Origin: Myxococcales bacterium
GTDB taxonomy: Bacteria; Myxococcota_A; Bradymonadia; REDH01
DNA length: 64,000 nucleotides
Assembly: GCA_020633625.1 (NCBI GenBank)
Contig: JACKDJ010000007.1
Span: forward strand, 84,352 to 148,351
Reading direction: 5' to 3'
How positions within the stretch are numbered: the first letter of the stretch is position 1; each line of letters opens with the position of its first letter. The position numbers and the translations under genes were made by a program. The notes below the pieces were generated by a model that saw only the letters and a program-made list of their open reading frames with translations, had not been told where the DNA came from and searched no databases. Positions 27,152 through 36,793 of the stretch are shown here, piece after piece.

Positions 27152-28372
27152 ATGCTGAAGCGATTCCTGCGCACGCGAGGCGAGGCCGACGCGCCTACCG
27201 AGACGGACCCGCGCACGCACATGGAGCGCCTGCTGGACTCGGCGCTTCCGACCCTGGATCCGGGCGACGGCAGCGACCCACTCGTTGCGGTTGGCGAGGC
27301 GCTGGTCGCGGCAGAAGTAGCCGCTGGGCTGCCCCCGATCGAGCTGAGCCCCGGCGTGCGTGACGCCTTCGTCCGCACGTACGCGACGTTGCTGCTCGAC
27401 AATGACCGCAACCCGCCCGCGCTGCAGCTCGTCGCGCGTGAGCTGGAGCGCCCGCGCGCGCTGCTGGTGGCCTTCTTCTCCGGTCTCCCGTCGATGCACA
27501 CCGAGGCGCAGGTCGTGCTTCGCTTCATCGAGGACCGGTTCGCACAGGGACGCTTCGCACAGTCGAGGCTGCTGTTGCAGCTGTTCGATACCGACGCGGC
27601 GACGCGCCGAAACAACGAGCGGAATCTCTTCTTCGAGGAGATGGCGCTGCGCCTCCTCGGGGAGCGTTCGACGCCGCTGAGCGACTCGACGATCGCCGAC
27701 GCGCGCGCCGGCATCGCGGCCGCCGGAGCGTTCGACGAGGTGGCCCGCACCGTCATGACGTCATTTGGCGTCCGACTCCACGCGCTCGGTCTCGACGTGG
27801 AGCGCGCGGACGCGTGGGGGAGCGCGCTCGGCGCCACCAACGGCCTCCCTCCGGCCGCGCTGCGCCGCCTTGTCCCGGGGCCGCGTTGGCGCCCAATCGC
27901 CGACGGAGACGCGGTCGCGCGCGTCCAGGCTCACATCGCGGAGCGAGGGGTGCGCGCTGGCGTTCTCGACGCGCTGCGTGCGGCGTACTTCCTCACCGTT
28001 GCCCCCGGCACGCCGGGACAGGAGTCGATGATCGTCGACGTCCTCCGGTGGATGGGGGAGCGGTTCGGCGTGGTCGCGACGCGCCTTCTGCCCCGGCTGC
28101 ACAAGGCCACCACCCTCGAGGAGTCGTCGCTGACCGACGCGCTGGACGAGCTGTGGGACGAGCACTTCGCCGCCCGCACCGAGGCCAGGGAGACATTCGA
28201 CGACGAGCAGATCCGGGCCGCGCTCGACTCCCTGGCTGGCCAGCTGGCGACCGTCGACCCGCGTCGGATCCCCGACGGCGACTACGACCTCGGGGGCGTC
28301 GTCCTCGCCAACCTGCTCGGCGTCCCCTGCGGCGACGTCGCGACAACCCTGCGGCTCCACCGCCTCGCCTGA
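27152..28372 (+). CDS. Hypothetical helical protein
   Basis: The protein is 406 aa with no signal peptide, membrane helix or family motif that I recognise. It is predicted mostly alpha-helical and Leu/Ala-rich (DAFVRTYATLLLDNDRNPPAL, ARELERPRALLVAFFSGLP), with no clear TPR periodicity. It starts 9 bp after the GltJ-like gene and ends 1 bp before the TPR protein gene, so the three are probably one transcript. A cytoplasmic role linked to one of those neighbours is plausible but unproven. Confidence 0.6.
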   Translation: MLKRFLRTRGEADAPTETDPRTHMERLLDSALPTLDPGDGSDPLVAVGEALVAAEVAAGLPPIELSPGVRDAFVRTYATLLLDNDRNPPALQLVARELERPRALLVAFFSGLPSMHTEAQVVLRFIEDRFAQGRFAQSRLLLQLFDTDAATRRNNERNLFFEEMALRLLGERSTPLSDSTIADARAGIAAAGAFDEVARTVMTSFGVRLHALGLDVERADAWGSALGATNGLPPAALRRLVPGPRWRPIADGDAVARVQAHIAERGVRAGVLDALRAAYFLTVAPGTPGQESMIVDVLRWMGERFGVVATRLLPRLHKATTLEESSLTDALDELWDEHFAARTEARETFDDEQIRAALDSLAGQLATVDPRRIPDGDYDLGGVVLANLLGVPCGDVATTLRLHRLA

Positions 28373-28373
28373 C

Positions 28374-31300
28374 GTGGCGACCGCGGGCGGCCTCCACGTC
28401 GCGGACATCCCAGGTCTCACGGCCGAGCGTGTGTTCGGTCGGTCGCGCGTCGTGGGGACGGACCTCGAGATCAGCGGCTGGTGCCGCGCGACTCAGCTCG
28501 TCGTCGACTTTCCGGGAGTTCGCCTGGGCGTCGACGCCGACGCGGACGTCCCGTGGCTCCGGTCGGTCCGAGGGCAGTGCGCGGCGCTGACGCTCGAGAT
28601 CGACGGGGCACGGCTTTCGGTCGCGGTCTCGGCGGCGGCTCGCGCGCTGGATTGGGTCGAGGAAGTGCGCGTCGACCTGCTGGACGACGAGCTGCGGGTT
28701 GTCATCCAGCTCACCGGCAAGACGGCGGCGACGGTGTCCGCGCGCGTCGGCGTCGTCGTGGAGGGCGCGACGCTCGTCCTCGTGCCCTTCGAGTACCTGG
28801 CGCTCGGGGCGGCTCCCGCACCGAGCGCCGCGACGTTTGCGGTCTGCGCCGCCGCGCTGCTCGCGTCGCCCGAGCTGTCGCCGCTGATTCGCGCGGTCGA
28901 GCGCGTCGGCGACTGCGTGCGGATCGAGCCGGCGCGCGCCGGGCTGGCGGCGGCATTTTGTCGCGCGGGCTGGAAGCTGCCGGGCACCGAGCTGATCGAG
29001 ATCGGCGAGGTCCGGATCGCGCCGGGGCGTGCGTTGGTGTCGGCGTCCGGGAGCCGCGGCGGCAGGGCGGCGACGAGCCGCGCCGCGCGTCAAGCGTTCG
29101 CAGCTTGGGCCGAGCGGCTCGACGAGCCCGCCCTCACCGCCGCGCTCGAGGCCCGCGACGAGAGCTCGCTGGAGGCGGTAGCGCTGGCTCGAGTCGAGGC
29201 CTCCGCGCTCGCACGCGCGATCGTCCTCGAAGCGCAGGTGCGCGACGACCCCGACGCGGCGGTCAGTGTCGCGAACGAGCGCCTGTCGGAGGTCGCCGGA
29301 GACGCAGCGGCGCTCGCAGCCCTCGTCAGCGCGAGCGTGACGAGGGGCGACTCGGAGGCTCTGGTCCGCGCCTGCCGCGCGCTGGTCGAGGCGCTCGGGC
29401 GGGCTGGACGACAAGACGACCAGATCCTGGTGATCCTGTTCGCAGCGTCGGTGCTTGCGCCGACCGCGCCGACGACGGCCTCGAAGTGGATCGACGCGGC
29501 GCTGAAGCTCGCGCCGCGAGACGCCGGCGCGCTCCGAATGCGAGTGAAGCTCGCGCGACAGCTCGGCGACGTCGATGCATACGAGGACGGGCTGGCGCGG
29601 CTGCTGGCGTTGGCCCGCGCTCGGTCGGTGAAGGCGCGGCTGCACCGGGAGCTCGGCCGTGTCGCTCGCGATCACCGACGTGATCCGGTGCGTGCTTGGA
29701 GGCACTTCGCAGACGCGGCGTCTCTCGTCCCGGACGACGCGCTGTCGTGGGTGCTGTGCGGGCAGGCGCAAGCAGAGGCGGGCGCGCCGGTGGAGGCTGT
29801 CCAATCGCTGCGGAGCGGGCTGCGCGTCGCGCGCACCGACGACGAGCTCGTCGGTCCCACGGCGGCCCTGACGGCCGCGAAGCTGTGGGCTGACTCGCTC
29901 GGCGACGCCGCGGCGGCCCATCGAGAGCTGCGCGCAGCGATCGAGCGCTGGCCGGGGTCTGTCGCGCTGCTCGACGCGCTCGACGCGCTCGACGCCGGTC
30001 TGCCGCTGCCCGCCGCGGCTCACCTACCGACGACGGCGGCGCACGTGGCGGTCGGTGCGAGCGCGCAGCGTGGGGTCGCATCAGCCACGCCGCCAACCGC
30101 GACGGAGCCGGCGCCCTTCCCCGCTGCGAGGGCCCCGGACGCCCAACCGGCGCCAGGCTCCGCGTCGAACGAAGCTCGCGGCGTGGCCCGTGCCCGGGCG
30201 CTCGCGCGGGTCGCGTCGGCGCGAGACGCGGGCGACGAGCGCGGGCTCGCATCCGCGCTGGCGGACGCGGCTTCCCTCGAGCCGGACGCTGGCGCGCGCG
30301 CAGCCCTGCTCGCCGAGCTCGGGGAGCTGCTGTACTACGAGCTCGAGGAAGAGGAGCGAGCCACTCAGTACCTCGAAGAGGCGGCTCGCCTCGACCCGAC
30401 CGGGGTGGGCCAGCGTCACGCTCTCCTGTCGGCCCTCGAGCGGGTCTACCGGGACCGCTCCGCCCACGAGCCGCTCCTCGACGTCTATCGCACGCAGCTC
30501 GGTCAAGCGACGACGACCGAGATCCGCGGTGTGTATCGGCTCCTGATCGCCGGTGTACTGCTGGATGTGGGAGCCGTAGACGACGCCGACACCGTCCTTG
30601 CCGATGCGCTCGCCGCTGAGCCTCGCAGCGTCCCCGCGCTGCGGCTGCTCGCGCGCGCTCGGCTCGCGGCGGGCCGGGGGACCGAGGCGGTGGAGGTCCT
30701 TCGGAGGCTCGTCGCGCTGCCGGAGGTCGACGCGTTCGAGCGGCAAGATTGCGCGCGCCAGCTCGCACACCTCGAGGTCGAGTCCGGCGACTTGGCGGCC
30801 GCGGTCGCGCGGTTCGAGGCGCTGCTAGCCGAGATCCCCGGTGACACCGACGTACTCGCGAGCCTTCGGTCGATCCATGTCGGCGCCGGAAGCTGGGATC
30901 GCGCGATCGAGCTCCTCGGTCGGGAGCTGTGGCTGCTCGCCGGGGTTGCGCGCCCGTCGGGCGGTGTGCCGGCGGTCGACGACGTCCCGCCGCCCCTGCG
31001 GTCGACGGCCGCGGGGATCTGGCTGCAGATCGCGGAGATCGCCGCACGGGCCGAGCAGCAGCCGCGCGCCATCGCGGCGTTGCAGTCGGCTCTCGACGCG
31101 TCGACATCCGATATCGACGTGCTCGAGCACGCGGCGCGGAGAGGAGCCGAGCTGGGCGCCGACGCGGTCGTCGCGCGTGCGCTCGCCGCGCTCGCGCCGC
31201 TGATGCTCCCGGGATCGGCGAGGGACGAGACAGTGGCAGCGGCGCTGTCCGCCGCGCAGCGTGCCGGGACGGGATCGACGACGCGAGACGCGCTTGGCGA

Positions 31301-31883
31301 GCTCGCACCGTCCGGGTCGGCGCCGCCCCCTCAACGTTCCACGTCCTCGTCCACGTCGGAGCCGCCCATCCCACAAGCGACGCGAGGAGCGGCCGCCGCG
31401 ACGACCGGTGGAGCGATCGGCGACGACGACGCGCGGCTGCGTGAGCTCGACCGGCGCGCGCTCGAGGGCGACGACGGTGCTGCGCTCGCCGCGATCGAGG
31501 CGTGGCTGCCGACGGCGCGCCGCACCGAGCTTCGGTACGAGCTCCTGATCCGAAAGGGGCGCTGGATGCTCGACCGCGGCCTCGACCCGCGGGCGGCGAG
31601 CCTCCCGCTGAAGGGTGCCCTCATCCTCGCGCCGCGATCACCGCGCACGCGGCTCGAGTTGTTTCGCGTTTCGTGCGCACTCGGCGACGCGTCGCAGGCT
31701 GTAGACCAGCTCCGCGAGTACCTGGACGCCCTCGCGGGTGCTGTCCCCGACGACGAGGACTTGCGCCGATTCCGCGGCGCCCTGACGGCGCTCAGCGCCC
31801 TCCCTCGCGGCCCCGTCGAAGCGTGGCTGCGCGACGAGATCGTTGCCCTCGCGCCTTCGCTTGCCGCCGCCCTATTCCCATAA
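28374..31883 (+). CDS. Large TPR-like repeat protein of unknown function
   Basis: The protein is 1169 aa, starting with GTG 1 bp after the preceding stop. The first roughly 230 residues look beta-rich (LVVDFPGVRLGVDADADVPW, LRVVIQLTGKTAATVSARV) and match no family I know. From about residue 240 the protein is Ala/Leu/Arg-rich helical repeats of TPR type, for example LEEAARLDPTGVGQRHALLS and DDALSWVLCGQAQAEAGAP. Two Pro/Ala/Thr-rich linkers lie near residues 545-600 and 965-1015. No signal peptide is present, so it is probably a cytoplasmic scaffold. It is convergent with the lytic transglycosylase gene, 24 bp away. Confidence 0.65.
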   Translation: MATAGGLHVADIPGLTAERVFGRSRVVGTDLEISGWCRATQLVVDFPGVRLGVDADADVPWLRSVRGQCAALTLEIDGARLSVAVSAAARALDWVEEVRVDLLDDELRVVIQLTGKTAATVSARVGVVVEGATLVLVPFEYLALGAAPAPSAATFAVCAAALLASPELSPLIRAVERVGDCVRIEPARAGLAAAFCRAGWKLPGTELIEIGEVRIAPGRALVSASGSRGGRAATSRAARQAFAAWAERLDEPALTAALEARDESSLEAVALARVEASALARAIVLEAQVRDDPDAAVSVANERLSEVAGDAAALAALVSASVTRGDSEALVRACRALVEALGRAGRQDDQILVILFAASVLAPTAPTTASKWIDAALKLAPRDAGALRMRVKLARQLGDVDAYEDGLARLLALARARSVKARLHRELGRVARDHRRDPVRAWRHFADAASLVPDDALSWVLCGQAQAEAGAPVEAVQSLRSGLRVARTDDELVGPTAALTAAKLWADSLGDAAAAHRELRAAIERWPGSVALLDALDALDAGLPLPAAAHLPTTAAHVAVGASAQRGVASATPPTATEPAPFPAARAPDAQPAPGSASNEARGVARARALARVASARDAGDERGLASALADAASLEPDAGARAALLAELGELLYYELEEEERATQYLEEAARLDPTGVGQRHALLSALERVYRDRSAHEPLLDVYRTQLGQATTTEIRGVYRLLIAGVLLDVGAVDDADTVLADALAAEPRSVPALRLLARARLAAGRGTEAVEVLRRLVALPEVDAFERQDCARQLAHLEVESGDLAAAVARFEALLAEIPGDTDVLASLRSIHVGAGSWDRAIELLGRELWLLAGVARPSGGVPAVDDVPPPLRSTAAGIWLQIAEIAARAEQQPRAIAALQSALDASTSDIDVLEHAARRGAELGADAVVARALAALAPLMLPGSARDETVAAALSAAQRAGTGSTTRDALGELAPSGSAPPPQRSTSSSTSEPPIPQATRGAAAATTGGAIGDDDARLRELDRRALEGDDGAALAAIEAWLPTARRTELRYELLIRKGRWMLDRGLDPRAASLPLKGALILAPRSPRTRLELFRVSCALGDASQAVDQLREYLDALAGAVPDDEDLRRFRGALTALSALPRGPVEAWLRDEIVALAPSLAAALFP

Positions 31884-31907
31884 AGACGACCCGGGCGCGC
31901 GAGCACG

Positions 31908-33992
31908 TCAGAAGTCGACCTCACGCGTCAGCTCGCCAGAGATGACCGACGGAAAGAGGCCGTCGAGCGTCGGGTCGGAGAGGACCTCTGCCGACGCCGT
32001 GGCGACGGTGTATCGGACGGCGGCGCCGAGCACTCGGCGCACGTAGTCTCTCGCCTGATCGAACGCGATCTCCTCTACCCACTCGTCGAGCGGCATTCCC
32101 GCATTCTGTTCGACCCACGCCTCGACGGCGACGGGTCCGGCGTTGTAGGCGGCGATGGCGACGGGGATTTGGCCGTCGAAGTTTCGCCGCAGCGCGCCCA
32201 GATACCATGCGCCGAATCGGATCGCGTGGCGCGGCTCGAACAGCATCCCGTCGACGTAGTGTGTGTCGATGCGGGCGGCGATCTGGAGCGCCGTCTGCGG
32301 GATCACCTGCATGAGGCCCATCGCGTCGCTCGCGGAGAGCGCGGTCGGGTCGTAGCTGCTCTCCGTCTGCATCACCGCCCAGACGACGGTCGGCGGCAGG
32401 CCGGCTCGGCCCGCCTCGCTGCGAACGACGCCGCGGTAGAACTCGGGGTTCGACAGCCTCCACGCCTCGAGGGCCGCCGGTGTGGTCGGCGTGCCGGGAA
32501 ACCGCGCCTCCTGAGCGGCGCGCCAGCGCACCCAGGCGCGCGGGTCGACGGCGGTGCGCAGCCGCCAGGCGTCGGTGCTGCCGGGGTGCAGCGCAGAGAG
32601 GATCGCCGCCTCGGCCGCGAGGCCCGCGTCAGCCGCCCGCACCGCCGGATCGAGCTCGAGCTGCGGGTCGCGCTGATCGCCCGGCGCGGGCCGCGCGTCT
32701 GCGGCGGCGATGAGCGGGACGCCGAGCCGTCGCGCGGCGAGGACGCCGTAGTAGTCGAATGGTCCGCTCTCCCTGAGCCGCTCCCACAGTTCGGCCGCGC
32801 CATCGTTGTCGCTCTCCTCTGCGAGGCAGACGCCCTCCCAATAGGTCACCTGCGCGCGCTCGAGGGCAGAGTGATTCGGGAGCGTCGCCCAGGTCTCGCG
32901 GGCGCTCGGACAGTCGCCCAGCCGCCGCTGCGACCAGCCCACCCACCAGCGTGCCGCTCTCTGCCTTGGAGAATCGGGGTGAGCCTCGACGAACGCGGCC
33001 AGGGTCCGAAGCGCGTCATCGAAGGCGTCGTCGTCGACGAAGAGCCACGCTGCGGCGAGCTCGGCCTCTTCGACCCGGGCGTCACCGGGCGACGCCGATC
33101 GTGCAAACGCGCGCCACGCGCGGCGGGCCTCGTCGCTGCGGCGCAGCCGGGTTGTCGCTGCGGCGTAGGCAAACATCGCGTCGTCACGCCGCTGTCCGGC
33201 GACGGACGCGACCGTCTCGAGCCAAACGAGCGCCTGGGCGACGCGCTCCCGCCGATACCGATACAGAAGAAATCCGAGCTGGTAGGCGGCTTCGTAGCGA
33301 ACGCGGTCGCCGCTGGTCACCGCGGCGCGTGGCGAGCACTCGGTCGGGCCGCAGGCGGCGAGCCTGAGCAGCCGCTCCGCGGCCTCGTAGTGGCGCGCTT
33401 CGAGCGCGGCCCTCGCCATATCGAGCGCGTCGCGTCCCTGCAGCGGAGCGCGCGGCGTGTGCAGCTGCGCGCGCGACGCATACTCCGTGGATGGATGCTC
33501 GCGCAGGAGCTGGCCGTACGTGTCGCGTGCGGCGATGCTGTCTCCGTCGGCTTCTTCGGCGAGCCCGCGGTAATAGAGCAGCCGCGCGCGGACACCGGCC
33601 GCCGTCCGATGTGCGCCGGCGTCCGCGTAGAGAGCCGCGAACCGACTGCGCGCGGCGCCTGCGTCGCCCCGCAGCAGGGCGACACGGGCGTGGACCTCGG
33701 GCAGCCAAGGCAACGCCGACAGCGCCGACGCGTCGGCCCGTTCCAGCGCGTCGACGGCCTCTATCGCCTTGTCGGGCTCGCCGACGGCGAGGGCGCAGCG
33801 CGCGATCGCGGCGAGCTCGAGCTGCGCCTCGACCGAGTCCGGGCGCGGGAGCGGACGGGCCGCGCACTCGGCGTCGGTGTCGGTCGCGGCGAGGTCTGCG
33901 GCGCTGGCGGCGGGCACGAAGAGTGCGACGATGGCGATCGGCAGCAGCAGTCGAGCCGCGAGCCGGATCGCGCGAGTGGAGTACCCGGGCAT
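31908..33992 (-). CDS. Slt70-like soluble lytic murein transglycosylase
   Basis: The protein is 694 aa with a signal peptide (LLLPIAIVALFVPAASA). A long alpha-helical superhelix (the U-domain with TPR-like repeats) spans about 500 residues. The C-terminal GH23 domain shows MQTESSYDPTALSASDAMGL (catalytic Glu in TESSYDP), MQVIPQTALQIA, and the family signature VAIAAYNAGP. It cleaves peptidoglycan glycan strands to 1,6-anhydro-MurNAc products in the periplasm. It lies 14 bp downstream of a rhomboid gene. Confidence 0.92.
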   Translation of the reverse strand: MPGYSTRAIRLAARLLLPIAIVALFVPAASAADLAATDTDAECAARPLPRPDSVEAQLELAAIARCALAVGEPDKAIEAVDALERADASALSALPWLPEVHARVALLRGDAGAARSRFAALYADAGAHRTAAGVRARLLYYRGLAEEADGDSIAARDTYGQLLREHPSTEYASRAQLHTPRAPLQGRDALDMARAALEARHYEAAERLLRLAACGPTECSPRAAVTSGDRVRYEAAYQLGFLLYRYRRERVAQALVWLETVASVAGQRRDDAMFAYAAATTRLRRSDEARRAWRAFARSASPGDARVEEAELAAAWLFVDDDAFDDALRTLAAFVEAHPDSPRQRAARWWVGWSQRRLGDCPSARETWATLPNHSALERAQVTYWEGVCLAEESDNDGAAELWERLRESGPFDYYGVLAARRLGVPLIAAADARPAPGDQRDPQLELDPAVRAADAGLAAEAAILSALHPGSTDAWRLRTAVDPRAWVRWRAAQEARFPGTPTTPAALEAWRLSNPEFYRGVVRSEAGRAGLPPTVVWAVMQTESSYDPTALSASDAMGLMQVIPQTALQIAARIDTHYVDGMLFEPRHAIRFGAWYLGALRRNFDGQIPVAIAAYNAGPVAVEAWVEQNAGMPLDEWVEEIAFDQARDYVRRVLGAAVRYTVATASAEVLSDPTLDGLFPSVISGELTREVDF

Positions 33993-34006
33993 CGGGGCAG
34001 ACGCGG

Positions 34007-34753
34007 CTAGTGGAATGTCGGCGGTCGCTCGTCGACGTCGCGGCTATGGACGACGCGGAGCTTCCGTCGCAGGCGATCGCGGCGGAGCCGGTCCCGAAGG
34101 TCACGCAGCGCGCGCGTCGGCCCCCTGCCCGAGGCCAGCGCGAGGCCGGTGGCGATGCCTCCAAGGTGACAGACCGCTTCTGCGCCGGCACCCAGCGCGC
34201 CACGGATCAGCTCCAACAAGACGAGGAGGGCCGCGAGCGTTCGTCCGTCGATGGTGACGAAGATCAACGACAGGGTCTGCGTGCGCCAGCGGCGCATGCA
34301 CACCGCACCCACGAGCCCGTAGGCGGCGCCAGACGCGCCGACGATGGCGCCGCCGGCGACGCCGAAAGGGTCGGGGAGCCATGCGGCGAGCAGGAAAGCG
34401 AGCGCGGCGCCGATCGCCGACGCTGCGAACAACCCGACGGTGCGCCGCGAGCCGACGTCGGCCTCGATGCTGGCGCCGAAGAGGTAGATCAACAGCAGGT
34501 TCAGAAAGAGGTGCCCCCACCCGGCGAGCGAGTGGACGACCGCGTAGGTGACGAACACCCAGACGCGTCCGGCGCGGACCGCGTCTAGCGACAGCGCCGT
34601 GAAGTCGTTCACCCGGGCAACGCCCGCGGCGTCCGACGGCGCGGCGTAGGCGAACAGGACCTGCGCGACGAAGACCGCGAGCAGCGCGACGACGATCCCG
34701 CGCACCGCCGGGCCTGCGACCGGCAGGGCCAGCGCCGGGGGGTGTGTCCTCAA
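34007..34753 (-). CDS. Rhomboid-family intramembrane serine protease
   Basis: The protein is 248 aa. The rhomboid signatures are HLFLNLLLIYLFG in an early helix, GASGAAYGLVG with the catalytic Ser (GxSG), and AVCHLGGIATGLAL with the catalytic His. About six hydrophobic helices are visible. The C-terminal tail is Arg-rich and cytoplasmic. No good ATG lies near the upstream stop; I chose TTG at 34753, 4 bp after it, but the start is uncertain. It sits between a lipoprotein and a lytic transglycosylase on the same strand. The substrate is unknown. Confidence 0.85.
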   Translation of the reverse strand: MRTHPPALALPVAGPAVRGIVVALLAVFVAQVLFAYAAPSDAAGVARVNDFTALSLDAVRAGRVWVFVTYAVVHSLAGWGHLFLNLLLIYLFGASIEADVGSRRTVGLFAASAIGAALAFLLAAWLPDPFGVAGGAIVGASGAAYGLVGAVCMRRWRTQTLSLIFVTIDGRTLAALLVLLELIRGALGAGAEAVCHLGGIATGLALASGRGPTRALRDLRDRLRRDRLRRKLRVVHSRDVDERPPTFH

Positions 34754-34757
34754 GCCT

Positions 34758-35534
34758 TCACTCGAGATAGTCGCAGCAGCCGACGTGGATGGGCGTGCAG
34801 TCCTCGAGGTGGACGCCATCGGTCGCGTCGACGGTTGCGCAGAGCGTCCACGTCTGGCCGACTACGCTCTCCGGCTCGACCTCGGGCGACACGAAGACGG
34901 TCACGTCGGCGGCCTCGAGCTGATCACCCCAACGGGCGAGCGTCACCGGCCAATAGACCGCCGCGACGAGGGTTCCGTCGGCGTTGGTCGCAGAGAACGA
35001 GAGCTCGACGTCTTCGGGCGCGAAGCCAGCGCCTGCGACGGCGCCCCATACGTGGAAGCCGCCCTGGAAGCCTTGCGCCAAGTTCAGCACCTCGTCGTCG
35101 GCCGGCCGGCGCCAGCGCCCGTTCCCGGTGCCGACTCGGAGCCATGGACCATCGGGCGCTGTGTCGGCGATGTCGGCGTCGGTGACCGGATCCGATGTCG
35201 GATCGGTGTCCGTCGGTACGTCGAGCTCGTCGTCGACAGCGTCGGTGTCGGTGCCGGCGTCGGCGGAGCCGTCGGGGGCGTCCACGGCGTCTTCCGCGTC
35301 GACGTTCGTCGTGTCCGTGTCCGCGTCCTCGTCCGCGTCGGTGGTGTCGACGGTGTCGACGGGGACGTCGACTCGGGTGTCGGCTGTGTCGGTGCCGCCG
35401 GTGTCGGAGACCGCTACGTCTGCCTCGGCGGCCGGACCGTCGTCGTCGGGGTCCAGGCCGCACGCGGCGACGAGCACGGTCGCGCTGAGCCAGGCAGCGG
35501 TGGCCGCGATGAGTCGGGGGGCCGGTTTCTCCAA
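34758..35534 (-). CDS. Asp/Thr-rich lipoprotein of unknown function
   Basis: The protein is 258 aa. The TTG start at 35534 is supported by an AGGAG ribosome site 7 bp upstream and gives a lipoprotein signal with lipobox LVAAC. Next comes about 90 residues of low complexity dominated by Asp, Thr, Val and Ala (DTDTT, DAEDAVDAPDG). A C-terminal domain of about 130 residues with a likely beta fold follows (GFQGGFHVWGAVAGAGF) and several Cys near the end (CTPIHVGCCDYLE). The acidic spacer may bind cations or extend the domain from the membrane. No family was recognised. Confidence 0.7.
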   Translation of the reverse strand: MEKPAPRLIAATAAWLSATVLVAACGLDPDDDGPAAEADVAVSDTGGTDTADTRVDVPVDTVDTTDADEDADTDTTNVDAEDAVDAPDGSADAGTDTDAVDDELDVPTDTDPTSDPVTDADIADTAPDGPWLRVGTGNGRWRRPADDEVLNLAQGFQGGFHVWGAVAGAGFAPEDVELSFSATNADGTLVAAVYWPVTLARWGDQLEAADVTVFVSPEVEPESVVGQTWTLCATVDATDGVHLEDCTPIHVGCCDYLE

Positions 35535-35721
35535 GTCGGGACTCCTGGTGCACGCGGCGCCTCCGCGGCGCCGCGAAGCCACGCGAGCGCGCGGCCATCG
35601 GCAGAGTATGCAAGCCGCCGACGCGGAGCAAGCGGCGCCCGAGTCGGCGGAGTCGCCGCGAACGCGCGGGATTCGGGCGGGGCGCCGCAGTGGGCGACAC
35701 TGCCCCACGTCCGCCCTCGCC

Positions 35722-35750
35722 TTGACGGCACGGGCCCTCCCGCATACAGC
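35722..35750 (+). promoter_or_regulatory. Candidate sigma70-type promoter of gap-pgk-tpiA
   Basis: TTGACG (35722-35727), a 17-bp spacer and TACAGC (35745-35750) lie 41 bp upstream of the gap start, in the 257-bp divergent region between the lipoprotein and gap. The -35 box is near consensus; the -10 box matches only in part. Confidence 0.5.
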
Positions 35751-35791
35751 GACCGCGCGTAAGCCACCGACCTCGTCACGCTGGAGCGACG

Positions 35792-36790
35792 ATGACCGTT
35801 CGTATCGCCATCAACGGGTTTGGCCGAATCGGCCGCATGATCACGCGCGTCGCGATGCAGCGCACCGACGTCGAGCTGGTCGCTGTGAACGACCTGACGG
35901 ACGTCGCGACGCTCGCGCATCTGTTCAAGTACGACTCGGTTCACCGCGCGTACCCGGGGACCGTCGAGATCATCGACGGCGACATGCACATCGACGGCAA
36001 GCGGGTGAAGGACCTCAGCGAGCCCGACCCGAGCAAGCTCCCGTGGGGCGAGCTGGGCGTCGACATCGTCCTCGAGTGCACGGGCCGCTTCCGCACCAAG
36101 CAGACAGCGTCGAAGCACATCGAGGCGGGCGCGAAGAAGGTGATCGTCTCGGCCCCCGGAAAGGGTGTCGACGCGACGATCGTCGTCGGCGTCAACGACG
36201 CGGACCTCGATGTGGTGAACCACACGGTCGTGTCGTGCGGCTCGTGCACCACGAACTGCCTCGCGCCGCTCGCGAAGGCGCTTCACGAGGCGATCGGCAT
36301 CGAGACCGGACTCATGACCACGATCCACTCGTACACGTCGGACCAGGTCCTGCTCGACGCGCCGCACTCGGACCTTCGCCGCGCACGGTCCGCGGCGCTG
36401 TCGATGGTGCCGACGACGACGGGCGCTGCGTCTGCGGTCGCCGAGGTGCTGCCGGCGCTCAAGGGCAAGCTCGACGGCATGGCCATCCGGGTGCCGACCC
36501 CGAACGTGAGCATCGTCGACTTCGTGTTCAACGCCGGCCGCGCCACGTCTGCCGAGGAGGTGAACGCCGTGGTCAAGGCCGCCGCGGACGGCGCGCTCAA
36601 GGGCATCCTCCAGTACGAGACGCAGCCGCTCGTGAGCATCGACATGTGCGGAAACCCGCACTCGTCCATCTTCGACGCAGAGCTGACCTCGGTCATGGGC
36701 GACCGGATGGTGAAGGTGCTGAGCTGGTACGACAACGAGTTCGGCTTCTCGAACCGGATGGTCGATCTCGCCGTCAAGTTCGCGGGCTGA
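35792..36790 (+). CDS. gap: Glyceraldehyde-3-phosphate dehydrogenase, type I
   Basis: The protein is 332 aa. The NAD-binding N-terminus is IAINGFGRIGRM, with Asp34 (VND) favouring NAD. The catalytic Cys152 is in SCTTNCLAP and the catalytic His179 in TIHSYTSDQ; RARSAALSMVPTTTGAA and WYDNEFGFSNRM follow as expected. The segment before the catalytic Cys is VVSCGSCTTN, where most family members have SNASCTTN, so an extra Cys149 lies three residues before the nucleophile. It oxidises glyceraldehyde-3-phosphate in glycolysis and is followed 3 bp later by pgk. Confidence 0.96.
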   Translation: MTVRIAINGFGRIGRMITRVAMQRTDVELVAVNDLTDVATLAHLFKYDSVHRAYPGTVEIIDGDMHIDGKRVKDLSEPDPSKLPWGELGVDIVLECTGRFRTKQTASKHIEAGAKKVIVSAPGKGVDATIVVGVNDADLDVVNHTVVSCGSCTTNCLAPLAKALHEAIGIETGLMTTIHSYTSDQVLLDAPHSDLRRARSAALSMVPTTTGAASAVAEVLPALKGKLDGMAIRVPTPNVSIVDFVFNAGRATSAEEVNAVVKAAADGALKGILQYETQPLVSIDMCGNPHSSIFDAELTSVMGDRMVKVLSWYDNEFGFSNRMVDLAVKFAG

Positions 36791-36793
36791 GCC

